Origin: Alphaproteobacteria bacterium
GTDB taxonomy: Bacteria; Pseudomonadota; Alphaproteobacteria; Micropepsales; Micropepsaceae
Direction of reading: 5' to 3'
Length of the DNA stretch: 64,000 nt
Assembly (NCBI GenBank): GCA_016783965.1
Contig: JADHVO010000005.1
Location: 310,001-374,000 of the forward strand
Program-made: the position numbers and the translations under genes
Notes under the pieces: generated by a model
Told to the model about the DNA's origin: nothing
Databases searched by the model: none
Seen by the model: only the letters and a program-made list of their open reading frames with translations
Shown: piece after piece, positions 1 to 13,907 of the stretch
Layout: every line of letters begins with the position of its first letter
Position numbering within the stretch: position 1 is the first letter of the stretch

Positions 1-38
1 TGACTTTCAGTCAGAACACGCTGGAGCGCGAACCGCCA

Positions 39-1841
<1,803 letters not shown>

Positions 1842-1863
1842 TCAATTCAGGCTTGGGCGGTGC

Positions 1864-2175
1864 CTAATTGCCGAGCTGCCGCCCGATCAGTTGCCCGAGC
1901 TGGATGACGAACAGCCCCAGCCCAAAGCTCCAGTAGCAGGCGATGCTGACCGCGAGCCAAAAGGCAAAGCTGGAGCAATCCTTGGCCCGAAAGGACGTCG
2001 CCGCGTTCTCGAACAGTACGTTCGGCCCGGCGACGACCATGACGACGGCGTAACCGACGCGGCCCGTCGTGGTCTCCGGCTTTTTCGCAATCAACCGATA
2101 AAGGTTTGCCAGGATACCCGAGGCGGTGAATCCGCACAGCGTCGCAAAAACGGCCACAAACAGATCTTTGTACAA
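1864..2175 (-). CDS. Small hypothetical membrane protein
   Basis: ORF with several hydrophobic stretches; probable TTG start (MYKDLFVAVFATLCGF...); longer ATG ORF reaches 2286. Confidence 0.5.
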   Translation of the reverse strand: MYKDLFVAVFATLCGFTASGILANLYRLIAKKPETTTGRVGYAVVMVVAGPNVLFENAATSFRAKDCSSFAFWLAVSIACYWSFGLGLFVIQLGQLIGRQLGN

Positions 2176-2457
2176 ACGGGGTCCCCGGCTCCATCTCGCC
2201 GGACCGGAGTTGCAGGCGGCATGCCTTGAAACCGCCCCGTTTTGCGGGATGGCTGTTCCGAATTGAGCCGCCCGACTGCGGAACAATCAGGGCTGTCCCG
2301 GGATGGGCCGGTCTCCTTCCAGCTTAACCGCGTTCTGTCACAGAGGCTTTTGCGTCACGTCACCGAAGAATCCGGCCTTGGTGCACGACTGTCGCGCCGG
2401 AATGGGGATTGGCGCGTGTTAGGAGTCTGGATGCGCGAGTCGAAGGATCGCGCAGCG

Positions 2458-3222
2458 ATGGCCATGACCTACTCCGACACCGACAGTACGATCCGCAAGC
2501 GCTCCGGCTGGCTGATCCCTTTGGCGGTGCTTGTCATCACCGTCGTCCTGTCGGCGCTGATCCTGGTCTACTATCTGGCGCCCAGCCCGCAGACCTTCGT
2601 CAACGAACAGCCCGCGCCGACCTCGGACTCCCGCCTGGTGGCGCTGCGAGTCCACGGCCTCAAGCTCTGGATCCCCGCGAACTACATCCAGTTCGAGAGT
2701 GTCCGTCAGGGCGGCGCACGCCGCGACATCTCGCTGGTTGCCTTGCTGCCGGACCTGGCGGGCTGGTCGAACGCCGAGGCTGCAACGTTCGCCGACAACA
2801 CGGCCGACTCACCGGTGATCTATCTCCTCATCCGCGACGAGGAAGTGAACCGTTCCGAAGCCGACCGGCTTGCGCGCATCTACCTGAATTACGTCACCGA
2901 CCAGAACGGAACGGCCGGCCCGTTCGGCCTGACCCAGTACACCTTCCGCGACGACTCCGGCTACCGGAGCGAAGACCTCTTCGTCGGCCAGACCGCTGCC
3001 GGCCCGGTGATCCTGCGCTGCGTCCGCTTCTCGCCCCAGGTCCCAAGCCCGAGCTGCCTGCGCGACACGCCCATCGATCGCAAGGTGGCGCTGTCCTATC
3101 GCTTCAAGCGCGCCCACCTCGCCCGCTGGCGCGAGATCGGCGACACCGTGGCGACGCTGATCGCCGGGTTCAAGAAGGCGCCCAAGAGCCAGGCCGACGC
3201 CGAGCCTCAGCCGCGCCCGTAG
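2458..3222 (+). CDS. Hypothetical single-pass membrane protein
   Basis: MAMTYSDTDSTIRKRSGWLIPLAVLVITVVLSALILVYYL N-terminal TM segment; ORF extends upstream to 2242. Confidence 0.6.
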   Translation: MAMTYSDTDSTIRKRSGWLIPLAVLVITVVLSALILVYYLAPSPQTFVNEQPAPTSDSRLVALRVHGLKLWIPANYIQFESVRQGGARRDISLVALLPDLAGWSNAEAATFADNTADSPVIYLLIRDEEVNRSEADRLARIYLNYVTDQNGTAGPFGLTQYTFRDDSGYRSEDLFVGQTAAGPVILRCVRFSPQVPSPSCLRDTPIDRKVALSYRFKRAHLARWREIGDTVATLIAGFKKAPKSQADAEPQPRP

Positions 3223-4439
3223 AGCTTCTCAACCGAATAGCGCCGCCGAACCATCGTCTCCAGCGCCGTGGCAATTGCCGGGGCGCCGATGGTCGACTCT
3301 ATCGCCGCCAGCGCGAATAGCATCGCCAGCGTCACCATCGAGCCGTGCAGCACGACCCAGGGCATGATCGCCGCTCCGGCGCAGGCGCAGCCGTAGACCG
3401 CGGGGACCGCGCCGTCCTCCATCGCCTTCAGCCGCGCGATGTCCGGCGCGTCGCCGTCCATTCGATAGCTCCGTGCCTTTCCCACCAGCACCAGTATCGG
3501 CATGAGCGACACCGCGTCGGTCATGACGACGACGACCAGCGCCAGCGTCGTCAGCTGCCCGACAGCGATGGCCCAAAGCCAGAGACCCAGCAGCGTCTCC
3601 ACTGCCAGCGCCACGAGGCCCGCCAGCGCGTCCCGCCAATCGCGGCCGACGCCGAACGTTGCCGCGAACACGACCAGTGCCGCCGCCGACCAGTATCCAT
3701 AGTGCGCGGTCATAGCTCCTTTCGCCTGCAGCGCATCCAGGGCGAAGTAGCCCAGCACCGCGAGCACCATCTCGACGCCCGCCAAACTCAGGCCCCAGCG
3801 CGGCTCGATCAGGTGCGCCAGAAAACGCAGCCGCACGGCCCGTCGCTCGCGTGCGCGATTGATGTCGGTCACCGCCGTTTCGCTGAATGGCAACGCCAGT
3901 GCCCCAAACGTCACAAACAGCAGTGCCGACAGCACGCCGGCGAACATCTCAACCGCAATGCCGGCGGCACGCAGGGCGTCGATCCGAAAAAACCAACCCA
4001 GGAGGACAACGCCGGCGACCAGCACGGCCACTGCCACCGGCCGCACCATCGGCGCCGGCCGCACCAGAATCGCCGCTGTTCGATCCCGCCCGTCTGCAAT
4101 GCCCCGCAGCATCTCGGAACACCACGCCGCGCCCGCCAGCGTTGCGAACCCATAAGCTGCTACGAGCGGCAGCATCCCAACGCCGTGCGTCGCCGCGAAC
4201 GGCCAGGCCCAGATCATCCCGGGCAGCGGCGCCGCTACCGCGACCGCCGCCAGGGCCACATGCCGCAAGTGGACAAACGCCACGCCGAACCCCGCAGCGA
4301 GCGACGACGCTGTCAGAAAGAAAGCCCCCACCGGCACGGCATGGGTGAAGAGCCCGTAAATCATGCCCGTCGCAGCCAGCACGCCGAGCGCGCCCAGCAC
4401 CACGAAACGCTGGCGAAACAGTTCTGTCACGAGCGCCAC
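3207..4439 (-). CDS. Hypothetical polytopic membrane protein
   Basis: 410 aa, many hydrophobic segments; overlaps the end of the upstream convergent CDS. Confidence 0.65.
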   Translation of the reverse strand: MALVTELFRQRFVVLGALGVLAATGMIYGLFTHAVPVGAFFLTASSLAAGFGVAFVHLRHVALAAVAVAAPLPGMIWAWPFAATHGVGMLPLVAAYGFATLAGAAWCSEMLRGIADGRDRTAAILVRPAPMVRPVAVAVLVAGVVLLGWFFRIDALRAAGIAVEMFAGVLSALLFVTFGALALPFSETAVTDINRARERRAVRLRFLAHLIEPRWGLSLAGVEMVLAVLGYFALDALQAKGAMTAHYGYWSAAALVVFAATFGVGRDWRDALAGLVALAVETLLGLWLWAIAVGQLTTLALVVVVMTDAVSLMPILVLVGKARSYRMDGDAPDIARLKAMEDGAVPAVYGCACAGAAIMPWVVLHGSMVTLAMLFALAAIESTIGAPAIATALETMVRRRYSVEKLYGRG

Positions 4440-4540
4440 GCAGGGCCTGTCTTGGAAAACGCGCCATCATGCTGCGATAGCCGTGGACGCTCAAGCATCC
4501 GCGATTGCCCGCTGCGAACGCTTGCGGCAGGTTGCCTTTC

Positions 4541-6345
<1,805 letters not shown>

Positions 6346-6349
<4 letters not shown>

Positions 6350-6576
6350 GAACGGCTGGCCGGCGCCTCAGGCAGATCCATTTCCAGGATCGCCATGTTA
6401 AAGGCGTAGGAGACCTCGCCGTCCTCTTCGTCCTTGAAGATCACTCCGACGAATTCGCCCGCGACCTGCACCTCGACGGAATCCGCCTGCTTCGGCCGCT
6501 CCACGATGGTGATCGTGTCGAGACGGAACAGGTTGCGCAGATACTTCTCCAGGCGCCAGATTTCGCTGCGGGTCAC
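6346..6576 (-). CDS. DUF3126-like small protein
   Basis: VTRSEIWRLEKYLRNLFRLDTITIVERPKQADSVEVQVAGEFVGVIFKDEEDGEVSYAFNMAILEMDL; GTG start with GGAG-like RBS. Confidence 0.75.
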
Positions 6577-6674
6577 GGAATTCTCCTGAACGAAGGGCTC
6601 AACTCGCACAGGGATGCGACGCGGGTCAAGTGGCGCACTTGACCGCCGGGCACGCCCGCGCGCAAGCACGTTCC

Positions 6675-7919
6675 ATGGTCGGTGCGCCTCAGGGATACTA
6701 TGCGGCAAGTGTGCCGGAAGGCCCGCTGGCACGGCAGCTTTCGGGTGACATCCGCGCCGACATCTGCGTCATCGGCGCCGGGTTCACAGGCCTCTCCGCC
6801 GCCCTCCACGGCGCTCGCGCGGGCGCCAGGGTCGTTGTCCTGGAAGCGCAGGCTGTCGGCTTTGCTGCCTCCGGCCGCAATGGCGGCCAGATCCATCCGG
6901 GCCACCGCAAGGAACAGGCTTATCTCGAAAGCTGGCTCGGCGTGCAACACGCGCGCGATCTCTGGACGTTAAGCGAGGAAGCGCGCCATCTCGTCTTCGA
7001 CCTCGCGCGCGAAGGTTGCGATCTCAAGCGCGGCCTGGTCATCGCCGCCCATGACGCGGCAGCGTCGCGCGACCTGGCGGAAGACGCCGCCCATCTCGAA
7101 CGGAACTACGGCTATCGCGAGCTGGTGACGATGGATGCCGCAACGACGAGGGCATCTATCGGCACGGCGGCTTACCCCGCGTCGCGCCTCGACAAAGGCG
7201 GCGGCCATCTGCATCCGCTCAAGTTCGCGCGCCGCCTCGCTGAGGGCGCGTTGGATGCCGGCGCGACGCTCTACGACAACAGCAGGGTGCGCGCGATCGA
7301 AGGCAATGTCGTGCGGACCGATCTGGGCAGCGTCACCGCTGGCCATATCGTGCTCGCCACCGATGCGTTCAGCGGCGCACTGGCGCCCCATCTCAAACCC
7401 TACATCGCGCATGTCGAGAGTTTCATCGTGGCCACGGCGCCGCTATCCGACAGCACCGTGCTTCCCAGCGATGTCGCGGTTGCCGACACGCGGCACGTCC
7501 TCGACTACTATCGTAAAAGCGCCGACAACCGCCTGCTGTTCGCCGGCCGCGAGAGGTATTGGACCCCGCCGGCAGATATCGCGCGCCTCGTCCGCCCGCG
7601 CATGCTGCGCGTCTTTCCGCAGCTCCATGACACGCCCATCGAATACGCCTGGCGCGGTACGGTCGGCATCACGCGCACCCGCATGCCGCATTTCGGCAGG
7701 CTGTCGGAACGCGTCCTGTTCGGTCACGGCTATTCCGGTCACGGTGTGGCGCTGTCGGCGCTGGGCGGGAAGGCCCTTGCGGAAGCCGCGCTTGGCAAGC
7801 CGGAGCGCTTCGACACCCTCGCCCGCGTCCCTGCACGGAAATTTCCCGGTGGGCAGCTACTCCGCAAGCCGATGGTGACGGCCGCGCTGACCTGGCTGAA
7901 GGTGGTCGACGCGCTTTAG
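6675..7919 (+). CDS. FAD-dependent oxidoreductase (DAO / gamma-glutamylputrescine oxidase-like)
   Basis: DICVIGAGFTGLSAALHGARAGARVVVLEA and GRNGGQIHPG, typical of PuuB-like DAO proteins. Confidence 0.85.
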   Translation: MVGAPQGYYAASVPEGPLARQLSGDIRADICVIGAGFTGLSAALHGARAGARVVVLEAQAVGFAASGRNGGQIHPGHRKEQAYLESWLGVQHARDLWTLSEEARHLVFDLAREGCDLKRGLVIAAHDAAASRDLAEDAAHLERNYGYRELVTMDAATTRASIGTAAYPASRLDKGGGHLHPLKFARRLAEGALDAGATLYDNSRVRAIEGNVVRTDLGSVTAGHIVLATDAFSGALAPHLKPYIAHVESFIVATAPLSDSTVLPSDVAVADTRHVLDYYRKSADNRLLFAGRERYWTPPADIARLVRPRMLRVFPQLHDTPIEYAWRGTVGITRTRMPHFGRLSERVLFGHGYSGHGVALSALGGKALAEAALGKPERFDTLARVPARKFPGGQLLRKPMVTAALTWLKVVDAL

Positions 7920-8728
7920 CCGCTCGGATCGTCGATGAACTGGTTCATCTCCTGCGACGGCCGGTCGGCACCCGCGCAGTTGGTGAGGTGCGCCGGCACG
8001 CCCACCGCCGTGCATCCGGGCGGTACAGGCTTCAACACGACCGAACCCGCGCCCACGCGCGAATACTCGCCGACCTCGATGTTGCCGAGCACGCTGGCGC
8101 CGACCGAGATCAGGACGCCACGGCGAATCTTCGGGTGGCGGTCGCCGTCTTCCTTGCCCGTGCCGCCCAGCGTCACGCCATGCAACATCGAAACGTCGTC
8201 TTCGACGGCCGCGGTCTCGCCGATCACCACGCCGGTCGCGTGATCTATCATGATACCCTTGCCGATCTTCGCCGCCGGATGGATATCGACGTCGAACAGC
8301 TCGGAGATGCGGCTCTGGAAAAAGCGCGCCATGTGCTGGCGATTGTGATGCCACAGCCAGTGCGCGATGCGATAGCTCTGGATTGCGTGGAAACCCTTGT
8401 AGAACAGGAAGGCGTCCAGATACGCCCGGCACGCCGGGTCACGTTCGAACACCGCCGACAAGTCCGCGCGCACGGCGACGCCGATCTCCGGCTCCGCCGC
8501 CATCGCCTCGTCGAAGATCTCGCGGGTCATCATCGGTGACAGGTCTTCCGACCCCAGCTTCTTCGCCAGATGGTAGGACAGCGCGTTCTCCAGCCGGTCG
8601 TGCTTCAACACCGTCGCGTGGACAAAGCTCGCCAGCGCCGGCTCGCGCACGGCCAGCTCCTCCGCCTGCTCGCGCAGGGCGCTCCATATCGGATCGCAGG
8701 TGGCAACCTTCTCGCGTGTAACGGCCAT
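7916..8728 (-). CDS. cysE: Serine O-acetyltransferase
   Basis: DIHPAAKIGKGIMIDHATGVVIGETAAVEDDVSMLHGVTLGGTGKEDGDRHPKIRRGVLISVGASVLGNIEVG left-handed beta-helix hexapeptides. Confidence 0.95.
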   Translation of the reverse strand: MAVTREKVATCDPIWSALREQAEELAVREPALASFVHATVLKHDRLENALSYHLAKKLGSEDLSPMMTREIFDEAMAAEPEIGVAVRADLSAVFERDPACRAYLDAFLFYKGFHAIQSYRIAHWLWHHNRQHMARFFQSRISELFDVDIHPAAKIGKGIMIDHATGVVIGETAAVEDDVSMLHGVTLGGTGKEDGDRHPKIRRGVLISVGASVLGNIEVGEYSRVGAGSVVLKPVPPGCTAVGVPAHLTNCAGADRPSQEMNQFIDDPSG

Positions 8729-8891
8729 GTTCGCTCCCAATGGCGCCACTATATCAGTGGACGAATGATTATTACAAAACAACGCGTCAGGAGCGTGAAT
8801 AGACCCAGAATTCGGTCGCGCTCCCCCTCTTCATTCCTTAAGTAGGGCGGCATGCCAAACCGGCAACCCCACTCCCCTGCATAGGCTGACG

Positions 8892-9488
8892 ATGGATTCC
8901 GCAAACCCCGCCCTCAATTGCCCTGCGCCCGACGCGCTGGACCTGCTCCTGTCGCGCCGCTCGGGCTCGGCAAAGACCATGACGGGCCCGGGTCCTTCGC
9001 CGGCACAGCTCGAGGCTATCCTCACCGCCGCCGCACGGGTGCCCGATCACGGCAAGCTCTTCCCCTGGCGCTTCATCGTGTTCGAGGGCGACGCCCGCAG
9101 CCGCATGGGCGAGCTGCTGGCGGCCACGCTCCGCGACACCGATCCCCAGGCGACGCCAGACCGCATCGAACAGGAGCGCCAGCGCTTCCTCCGCGCCCCC
9201 GCGGTTGTCGCCGTCGTGAGCCGCGTCCGCGAGCAGATCCCGATCCCCGTGTGGGAGCAGCAACTCTCCGCCGGCGCAGTTTGCCAGACAATGTTGATCG
9301 CCGCGCATGCCATAGGCTTCGTCGCCAACTGGCTGACCGAATGGCCAGCCTATAACGCGACCGTCAAGGAGAAGCTCGGCCTCAAACCCGGCGAGCGCAT
9401 TGCTGGCTTTGTCTACATCGGCCAGCCCGCGCTACCTCTCGAAGAGCGCGTGCGTCCCGACATGACCAAGATCGTCACGCGCTTCTGA
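8892..9488 (+). CDS. Nitroreductase family protein
   Basis: LLSRRSGSAKTMTGPGPSPAQLEAILTAAARVPDHGKLFPWRF and C-terminal GERIAGFVYIG. Confidence 0.85.
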   Translation: MDSANPALNCPAPDALDLLLSRRSGSAKTMTGPGPSPAQLEAILTAAARVPDHGKLFPWRFIVFEGDARSRMGELLAATLRDTDPQATPDRIEQERQRFLRAPAVVAVVSRVREQIPIPVWEQQLSAGAVCQTMLIAAHAIGFVANWLTEWPAYNATVKEKLGLKPGERIAGFVYIGQPALPLEERVRPDMTKIVTRF

Positions 9489-9547
9489 TCCGCTCGCCTC
9501 GGCGGCACAAAATCGGTACCGTGACTCCGGTTTCGCCGGGGTAGCGT

Positions 9548-11080
9548 ATGGGCCGCAAGATTCTCTTCATCACAACCGACCAGATGCGGTTCGACGCCAT
9601 CGGCTCGAACGGGCAGAAAATCGCACGCACGCCCAACATCGACGCGCTCGCGCGCGACGGCATCAACTACACCCGCTGCCACGCGCAGAACGTGGTCTGC
9701 ATGCCGGCGCGCGCCACCATGATCACCGGCCAGTACGTAACAACACATGGCGTCTGGATGAACGGCGTCCCGCTGCCGGAGGACGCGCCCTCCGTTGCGC
9801 GCCTGCTGAAAGAGGAGAAGAACTACCACACCGCGCTGATCGGCAAGGCGCATTTCGAGCCGTTCCTCGACATCGCACTCCGCTTCGCGGAGAACCGCAT
9901 GGGCCGCGAAGGCACCTTCGGCCCGCATCGCGGCTTCGACCACATGGAGCTCGCCGCCCACGGCGCCCGCGGCCCACTGCACTATGCGCAGTGGCTGATG
10001 AAGACCCACCCGGAGCTGCTGGACAATTTCTATCCGGTGCTCGGTCCCGACCTGTACCAGAACTCCTTCGGCGCCGGCGACACCGGCGCGGTGCAGGTGA
10101 AGCACAACCCGACGCCGCGCGGTCTCTATCACACGGACTGGGTCGCCGACCGCACCATCGCTTATCTCGACAGCCTCGACGTCAAAGATGACTGGTTCGT
10201 CTGGATGAGCTTCCCCGATCCGCATCATCCATGGGACCCGCCGGAGAGCGAACTCGGCCGTGTCGACTGGCGCGACATCCCGGTGCCCGCGGGCTATCCC
10301 GGTTCGCCCGAGAAGATCGATGAAATCCTCTCTGCCAAGCCGCATCACTGGAAGGACTGGTGGACCGGCAAGCGCGTGACTTGCTACGAGGCGCCGCCGA
10401 AATGGATTCCGTCGACCCTGACGACAGACCAGCTCCGCGAAATCGATGCGATGACCCACATCAAGAACGAGCTGATCGACGAGGCCGTCGGCCGCGTCAT
10501 GGCGCATATCGGCAAGCGCGGCTGGGACGCGGATACCGACGTACTGTTTTCGACAGACCATGGCGAGTTCCAGGGCGACTTCGGTCTTCTTTTCAAGGGC
10601 CCGCATCACGTCGACAGCCTGATGCGCCTGCCGCTGATCTGGCGACCTGCACCGAACACGCAGGTCGCGCCCGCCACCATCGCCGCTCCCGTAGGTCAGG
10701 TCGATTTCGCACCCACCTTCTGCGAGATCGCGGGCCTCGACCGCGCCGACTGGATGGAAGGCGCCGCCCTGCCCCGCAACGCTTCCACGGCGGGCAGACG
10801 CGAAGCCGTCTTCACCGAGTGGGACAGCGAGTTCGACGGCATCTCCGTCTCGCTCCGCTCGCTCTACCGCGATGGCTGGACCATCACGGCCTATGGCAAG
10901 ACCTCGATCTATGAAGGCACCGAAGGCGAGCTTTACGACTTGAAGAACGATCCGCGCCAATGGCGCAATCTCTGGAACGATCCTGCCGCCGCCGCGATGA
11001 AGCGCGATCTGCTCGACGATCTCCGCGCCCGCACACCGCAAGGCGAGACCCGCCGCATGAAGCCGGTGGCGTCGGTCTAG
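9548..11080 (+). CDS. Sulfatase / arylsulfatase-like hydrolase
   Basis: TDQMRFDAIGSNG..TPNIDALARDG, CMPARATMITGQ (C-x-P-A-R formylglycine motif), FSTDHGEFQGDFGL. Confidence 0.92.
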   Translation: MGRKILFITTDQMRFDAIGSNGQKIARTPNIDALARDGINYTRCHAQNVVCMPARATMITGQYVTTHGVWMNGVPLPEDAPSVARLLKEEKNYHTALIGKAHFEPFLDIALRFAENRMGREGTFGPHRGFDHMELAAHGARGPLHYAQWLMKTHPELLDNFYPVLGPDLYQNSFGAGDTGAVQVKHNPTPRGLYHTDWVADRTIAYLDSLDVKDDWFVWMSFPDPHHPWDPPESELGRVDWRDIPVPAGYPGSPEKIDEILSAKPHHWKDWWTGKRVTCYEAPPKWIPSTLTTDQLREIDAMTHIKNELIDEAVGRVMAHIGKRGWDADTDVLFSTDHGEFQGDFGLLFKGPHHVDSLMRLPLIWRPAPNTQVAPATIAAPVGQVDFAPTFCEIAGLDRADWMEGAALPRNASTAGRREAVFTEWDSEFDGISVSLRSLYRDGWTITAYGKTSIYEGTEGELYDLKNDPRQWRNLWNDPAAAAMKRDLLDDLRARTPQGETRRMKPVASV

Positions 11081-11706
11081 CGGATACCGATCAGCTTGTG
11101 GGTCTGAAGGCTCAACCGCCATTGCGGGTGCGCGAGGCAGTATTCCGTCGCCGCCGCTGTGTTGGCGTCGCGCACCGGATTGTCCATCGGCTGGAGGAAG
11201 AAGTTGTCGAATGCGAGGCCTGCATAGCGCTCCGGCTCTGCGCCCTCCTGCGGATAGATCAGCTTGAGTTCATTGCCGCGGGTCAGCACCAGGTCGGCGT
11301 TCGCCTTCGGACTGACGCAGATCCAGTCGATGCCCGGCGGCGGCACCTGCGTTCCATTGGTCTCGATGCCGACCTCGAACCCGCGTGCATGCAACGCTGC
11401 GACCGCCGCCTTGTCCAGTTGAAGCAGAGGTTCGCCGCCGGTGCACACCACATAGGGCCGCCCGCCGCCGGGCCACTTCTCCGCCACCGCATTCGCCAGA
11501 TCGTCCGCGGTGGCGAACTTCCCACCGCCCGGTCCGTCAGTGCCCACGAAATCCGTATCGCAGAACCGGCACACTGCCGCTGCACGGTCGCGCTCCAGAC
11601 CGGTCCACAGATTGCACCCCGCGAAACGAAGGAACACCGCGGCGCGGCCCGTCTGCGCACCCTCGCCCTGGAGCGTGTAGTACATTTCCTTGACCGAATA
11701 GGTCAT
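11077..11706 (-). CDS. queE: 7-carboxy-7-deazaguanine synthase
   Basis: [42 protein letters not shown] and [12 protein letters not shown] radical SAM QueE motifs. Confidence 0.95.
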   Translation of the reverse strand: MTYSVKEMYYTLQGEGAQTGRAAVFLRFAGCNLWTGLERDRAAAVCRFCDTDFVGTDGPGGGKFATADDLANAVAEKWPGGGRPYVVCTGGEPLLQLDKAAVAALHARGFEVGIETNGTQVPPPGIDWICVSPKANADLVLTRGNELKLIYPQEGAEPERYAGLAFDNFFLQPMDNPVRDANTAAATEYCLAHPQWRLSLQTHKLIGIR

Positions 11707-12395
11707 GCCGCCCGGTACTTCGCGTAGCCCTGCGCCCGCAATGCGCACGCCGGACATTCGCCGCAGCCCTTGCCCCAGTCGCGCGGTGTCGGCACGCCAT
11801 TGTAGCAGGTGACGGTCTCCTGGATGATCAGGTCCACCAGTGCCTTGCCACCCAAATCCTCCGCCATCTTCCATGTCGCCGCCTTGTCGATCCACATCAG
11901 CGGCGTATGGATGCGCACCTCGCGTGCCAAGCCGAGCGACAGCGATCGCGCCGTCGCCTTGATGGTCTCGTCGCGGCAATCCGGATAGCCGGAGAAGTCC
12001 GTCTCGCACATTCCGCCGACCAGATCGGAAATCCCGCGCCGATATCCCAGCGCCGCCGCGGCCGCCAGGAAGAAGATGTTGCGTCCCGGCACGAACGTTG
12101 TGGGCAAACCATCGCGCCCCATCTCGATTTTCATGTTGTCGGTAAGAGCCGTGCCGCCGATGGCGCTCATGACGTTGATCGGAAGGATGTGATCCTCGCC
12201 CAGCCGTCCCGACCATCGCTCAATGCCGGCAATCGCCGCACGGATCACCGGCCGCGCGCCCATCTCCGCCAGGTGCCGCTGGCCATAGTTGAACCCGATC
12301 GTTTCGACGTGCGCGAAATTGCCGAGCGCCCAGGCGAGGCAGGTCGTCGAGTCCTGTCCACCGGAAAAGAGCACCAAAGCGGTATTGCTGTTCAT
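11703..12395 (-). CDS. queC: 7-cyano-7-deazaguanine synthase
   Basis: [20 protein letters not shown]-loop and C-terminal CYNG...[11 protein letters not shown] zinc site; 4-bp overlap with queE. Confidence 0.96.
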   Translation of the reverse strand: MNSNTALVLFSGGQDSTTCLAWALGNFAHVETIGFNYGQRHLAEMGARPVIRAAIAGIERWSGRLGEDHILPINVMSAIGGTALTDNMKIEMGRDGLPTTFVPGRNIFFLAAAAALGYRRGISDLVGGMCETDFSGYPDCRDETIKATARSLSLGLAREVRIHTPLMWIDKAATWKMAEDLGGKALVDLIIQETVTCYNGVPTPRDWGKGCGECPACALRAQGYAKYRAA

Positions 12396-12420
12396 GGCGG
12401 GGCTTTTAGCGCCGTTGCTC

Positions 12421-13764
12421 TCAGGCTGCCAGCGTCTTGCGCGTTATCGTCCGCACAGCGGGCAAAGCAATTGTGGCCGTGGTTCCGGACCCCACCGAAC
12501 TCTGGATCAGCAGTTCTCCACCATGCAATTCGACCAGCGATTTCGCAATCGACAGACCGAGCCCTGCACCCTCGAAACGTCGCGCCAGCGAGCGGTCGAG
12601 TTGCCGGAACGGTTCCAGCGCCGCCGCGATCTTTCCGGCATCCATCCCGATGCCGCTGTCCTGTACGAGCAACGATATGCCGCCGGACTTTTCTTGCCGG
12701 GCAATGATCGAGATGCTGCCGCCCTCCGGCGTGAACTTGAGCGCGTTGCTGATCAGGTTCGTGAGTGCCTGACGCAGCCGCTGCGGGTCGGCTTCGACCA
12801 GCGGCAGGGATTCCGCAACCTGCGTGTCGACAGCCCGGCCGTCCTTGGTCGCGATCCGCGCCATGGTCACGGCTTCCTCGCATAATGCTGCCATCGGATA
12901 GGCTCGTGTGTTCAACGTGATGGCTCCGCCAGAGAGCCGCGCGACATCCAGCACGTCGCTGACGATCGCCAGCAGGCGGCTACCGCTCGCGTGAATGTCC
13001 GCGGCGTAACTGCGATAACGCTGCGGTTGCACAGTACCCAGCATCTCGTCCTTGATGATCTCCGAGAAACCCAGCACGGCATTCAGCGGTGTCTTCAGCT
13101 CGTGGCTCATGGCGGCGAGAAAGGCGCCTTTCGCACGGTTGGCTTCCTCCGCGTCCGCTAGCGCTCGCCGCAACGCGCGCTGCGCGTTCTGGCGTTCGGT
13201 CACGTCCTCGACCGTACCCTCGTAGCAGATGAGCTGCCCGGACGTGTCGCGCACCGCTCGGGCGTTCTCCGAGATCCAGATTGTCGACCCATCGCGCCGC
13301 CTTATCTCGGAAACAAACGCGCTCACTTGGTCGTTGGCCTGCATCAGGCGCTGAAATTCCCCCCGCCGCGCGGGGTCGACGTACAACTGGTCCGCAATGT
13401 TGGTCAGCCCGGCCTTCAGATGTGCCGGGCTCGCGTAACCGTAGATGCGCGCCAGCGCGGGATTGGCATCGACATAATGTCCATCCGGCGTGGTGCGGAA
13501 AATTCCCTCGATCGCGTGGTCGAAGAAGGCACGGTAGCTCGCGTCCGCGCCACCCAGCCGAACGCGACTTGGCACGGCGAACCGACCTATCGCGAGCAGC
13601 GCAACACCGAGCCCCGACAGAAGTGCGGGCACCGGCCACAGACCTCCCGTCGACATCTGCGCCGCGGCTGCACCGAGCATCATGCCCGCCGTGAGCGTGG
13701 CTAGCGCCGTGCCCAGCCCGCGCTGCCGCGGTACTGTCGCCGCCTTGTCGCTCACCAACTTCAC
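12421..13764 (-). CDS. PAS domain-containing sensor histidine kinase
   Basis: PAS ([34 protein letters not shown]), H-box [22 protein letters not shown]-box, [18 protein letters not shown]; probable GTG start (ORF reaches 13905). Confidence 0.9.
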   Translation of the reverse strand: MKLVSDKAATVPRQRGLGTALATLTAGMMLGAAAAQMSTGGLWPVPALLSGLGVALLAIGRFAVPSRVRLGGADASYRAFFDHAIEGIFRTTPDGHYVDANPALARIYGYASPAHLKAGLTNIADQLYVDPARRGEFQRLMQANDQVSAFVSEIRRRDGSTIWISENARAVRDTSGQLICYEGTVEDVTERQNAQRALRRALADAEEANRAKGAFLAAMSHELKTPLNAVLGFSEIIKDEMLGTVQPQRYRSYAADIHASGSRLLAIVSDVLDVARLSGGAITLNTRAYPMAALCEEAVTMARIATKDGRAVDTQVAESLPLVEADPQRLRQALTNLISNALKFTPEGGSISIIARQEKSGGISLLVQDSGIGMDAGKIAAALEPFRQLDRSLARRFEGAGLGLSIAKSLVELHGGELLIQSSVGSGTTATIALPAVRTITRKTLAA

Positions 13765-13907
13765 GCGCGTCCCCGTGCGGCATGTCCGCAATGACCGGTT
13801 TCTAGCGAGGAATATCTGAAAACGCGGTTTATCGCGCCGCGAATTGCTTGCCTTTATTCCGAGCATGAGACAGCTTCTTATTTGAGCAATACAAGAGGAC
13901 GGCACGC

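Noticed and set aside
8742-8765. CCACT-ATATC-AGTGG inverted repeat upstream of cysE
   Set aside because: Only 5-bp arms; too weak to claim as an operator.
9413-11122. 569-aa minus-strand ORF
   Set aside because: Antisense to the clearly recognisable sulfatase; no recognisable domain.
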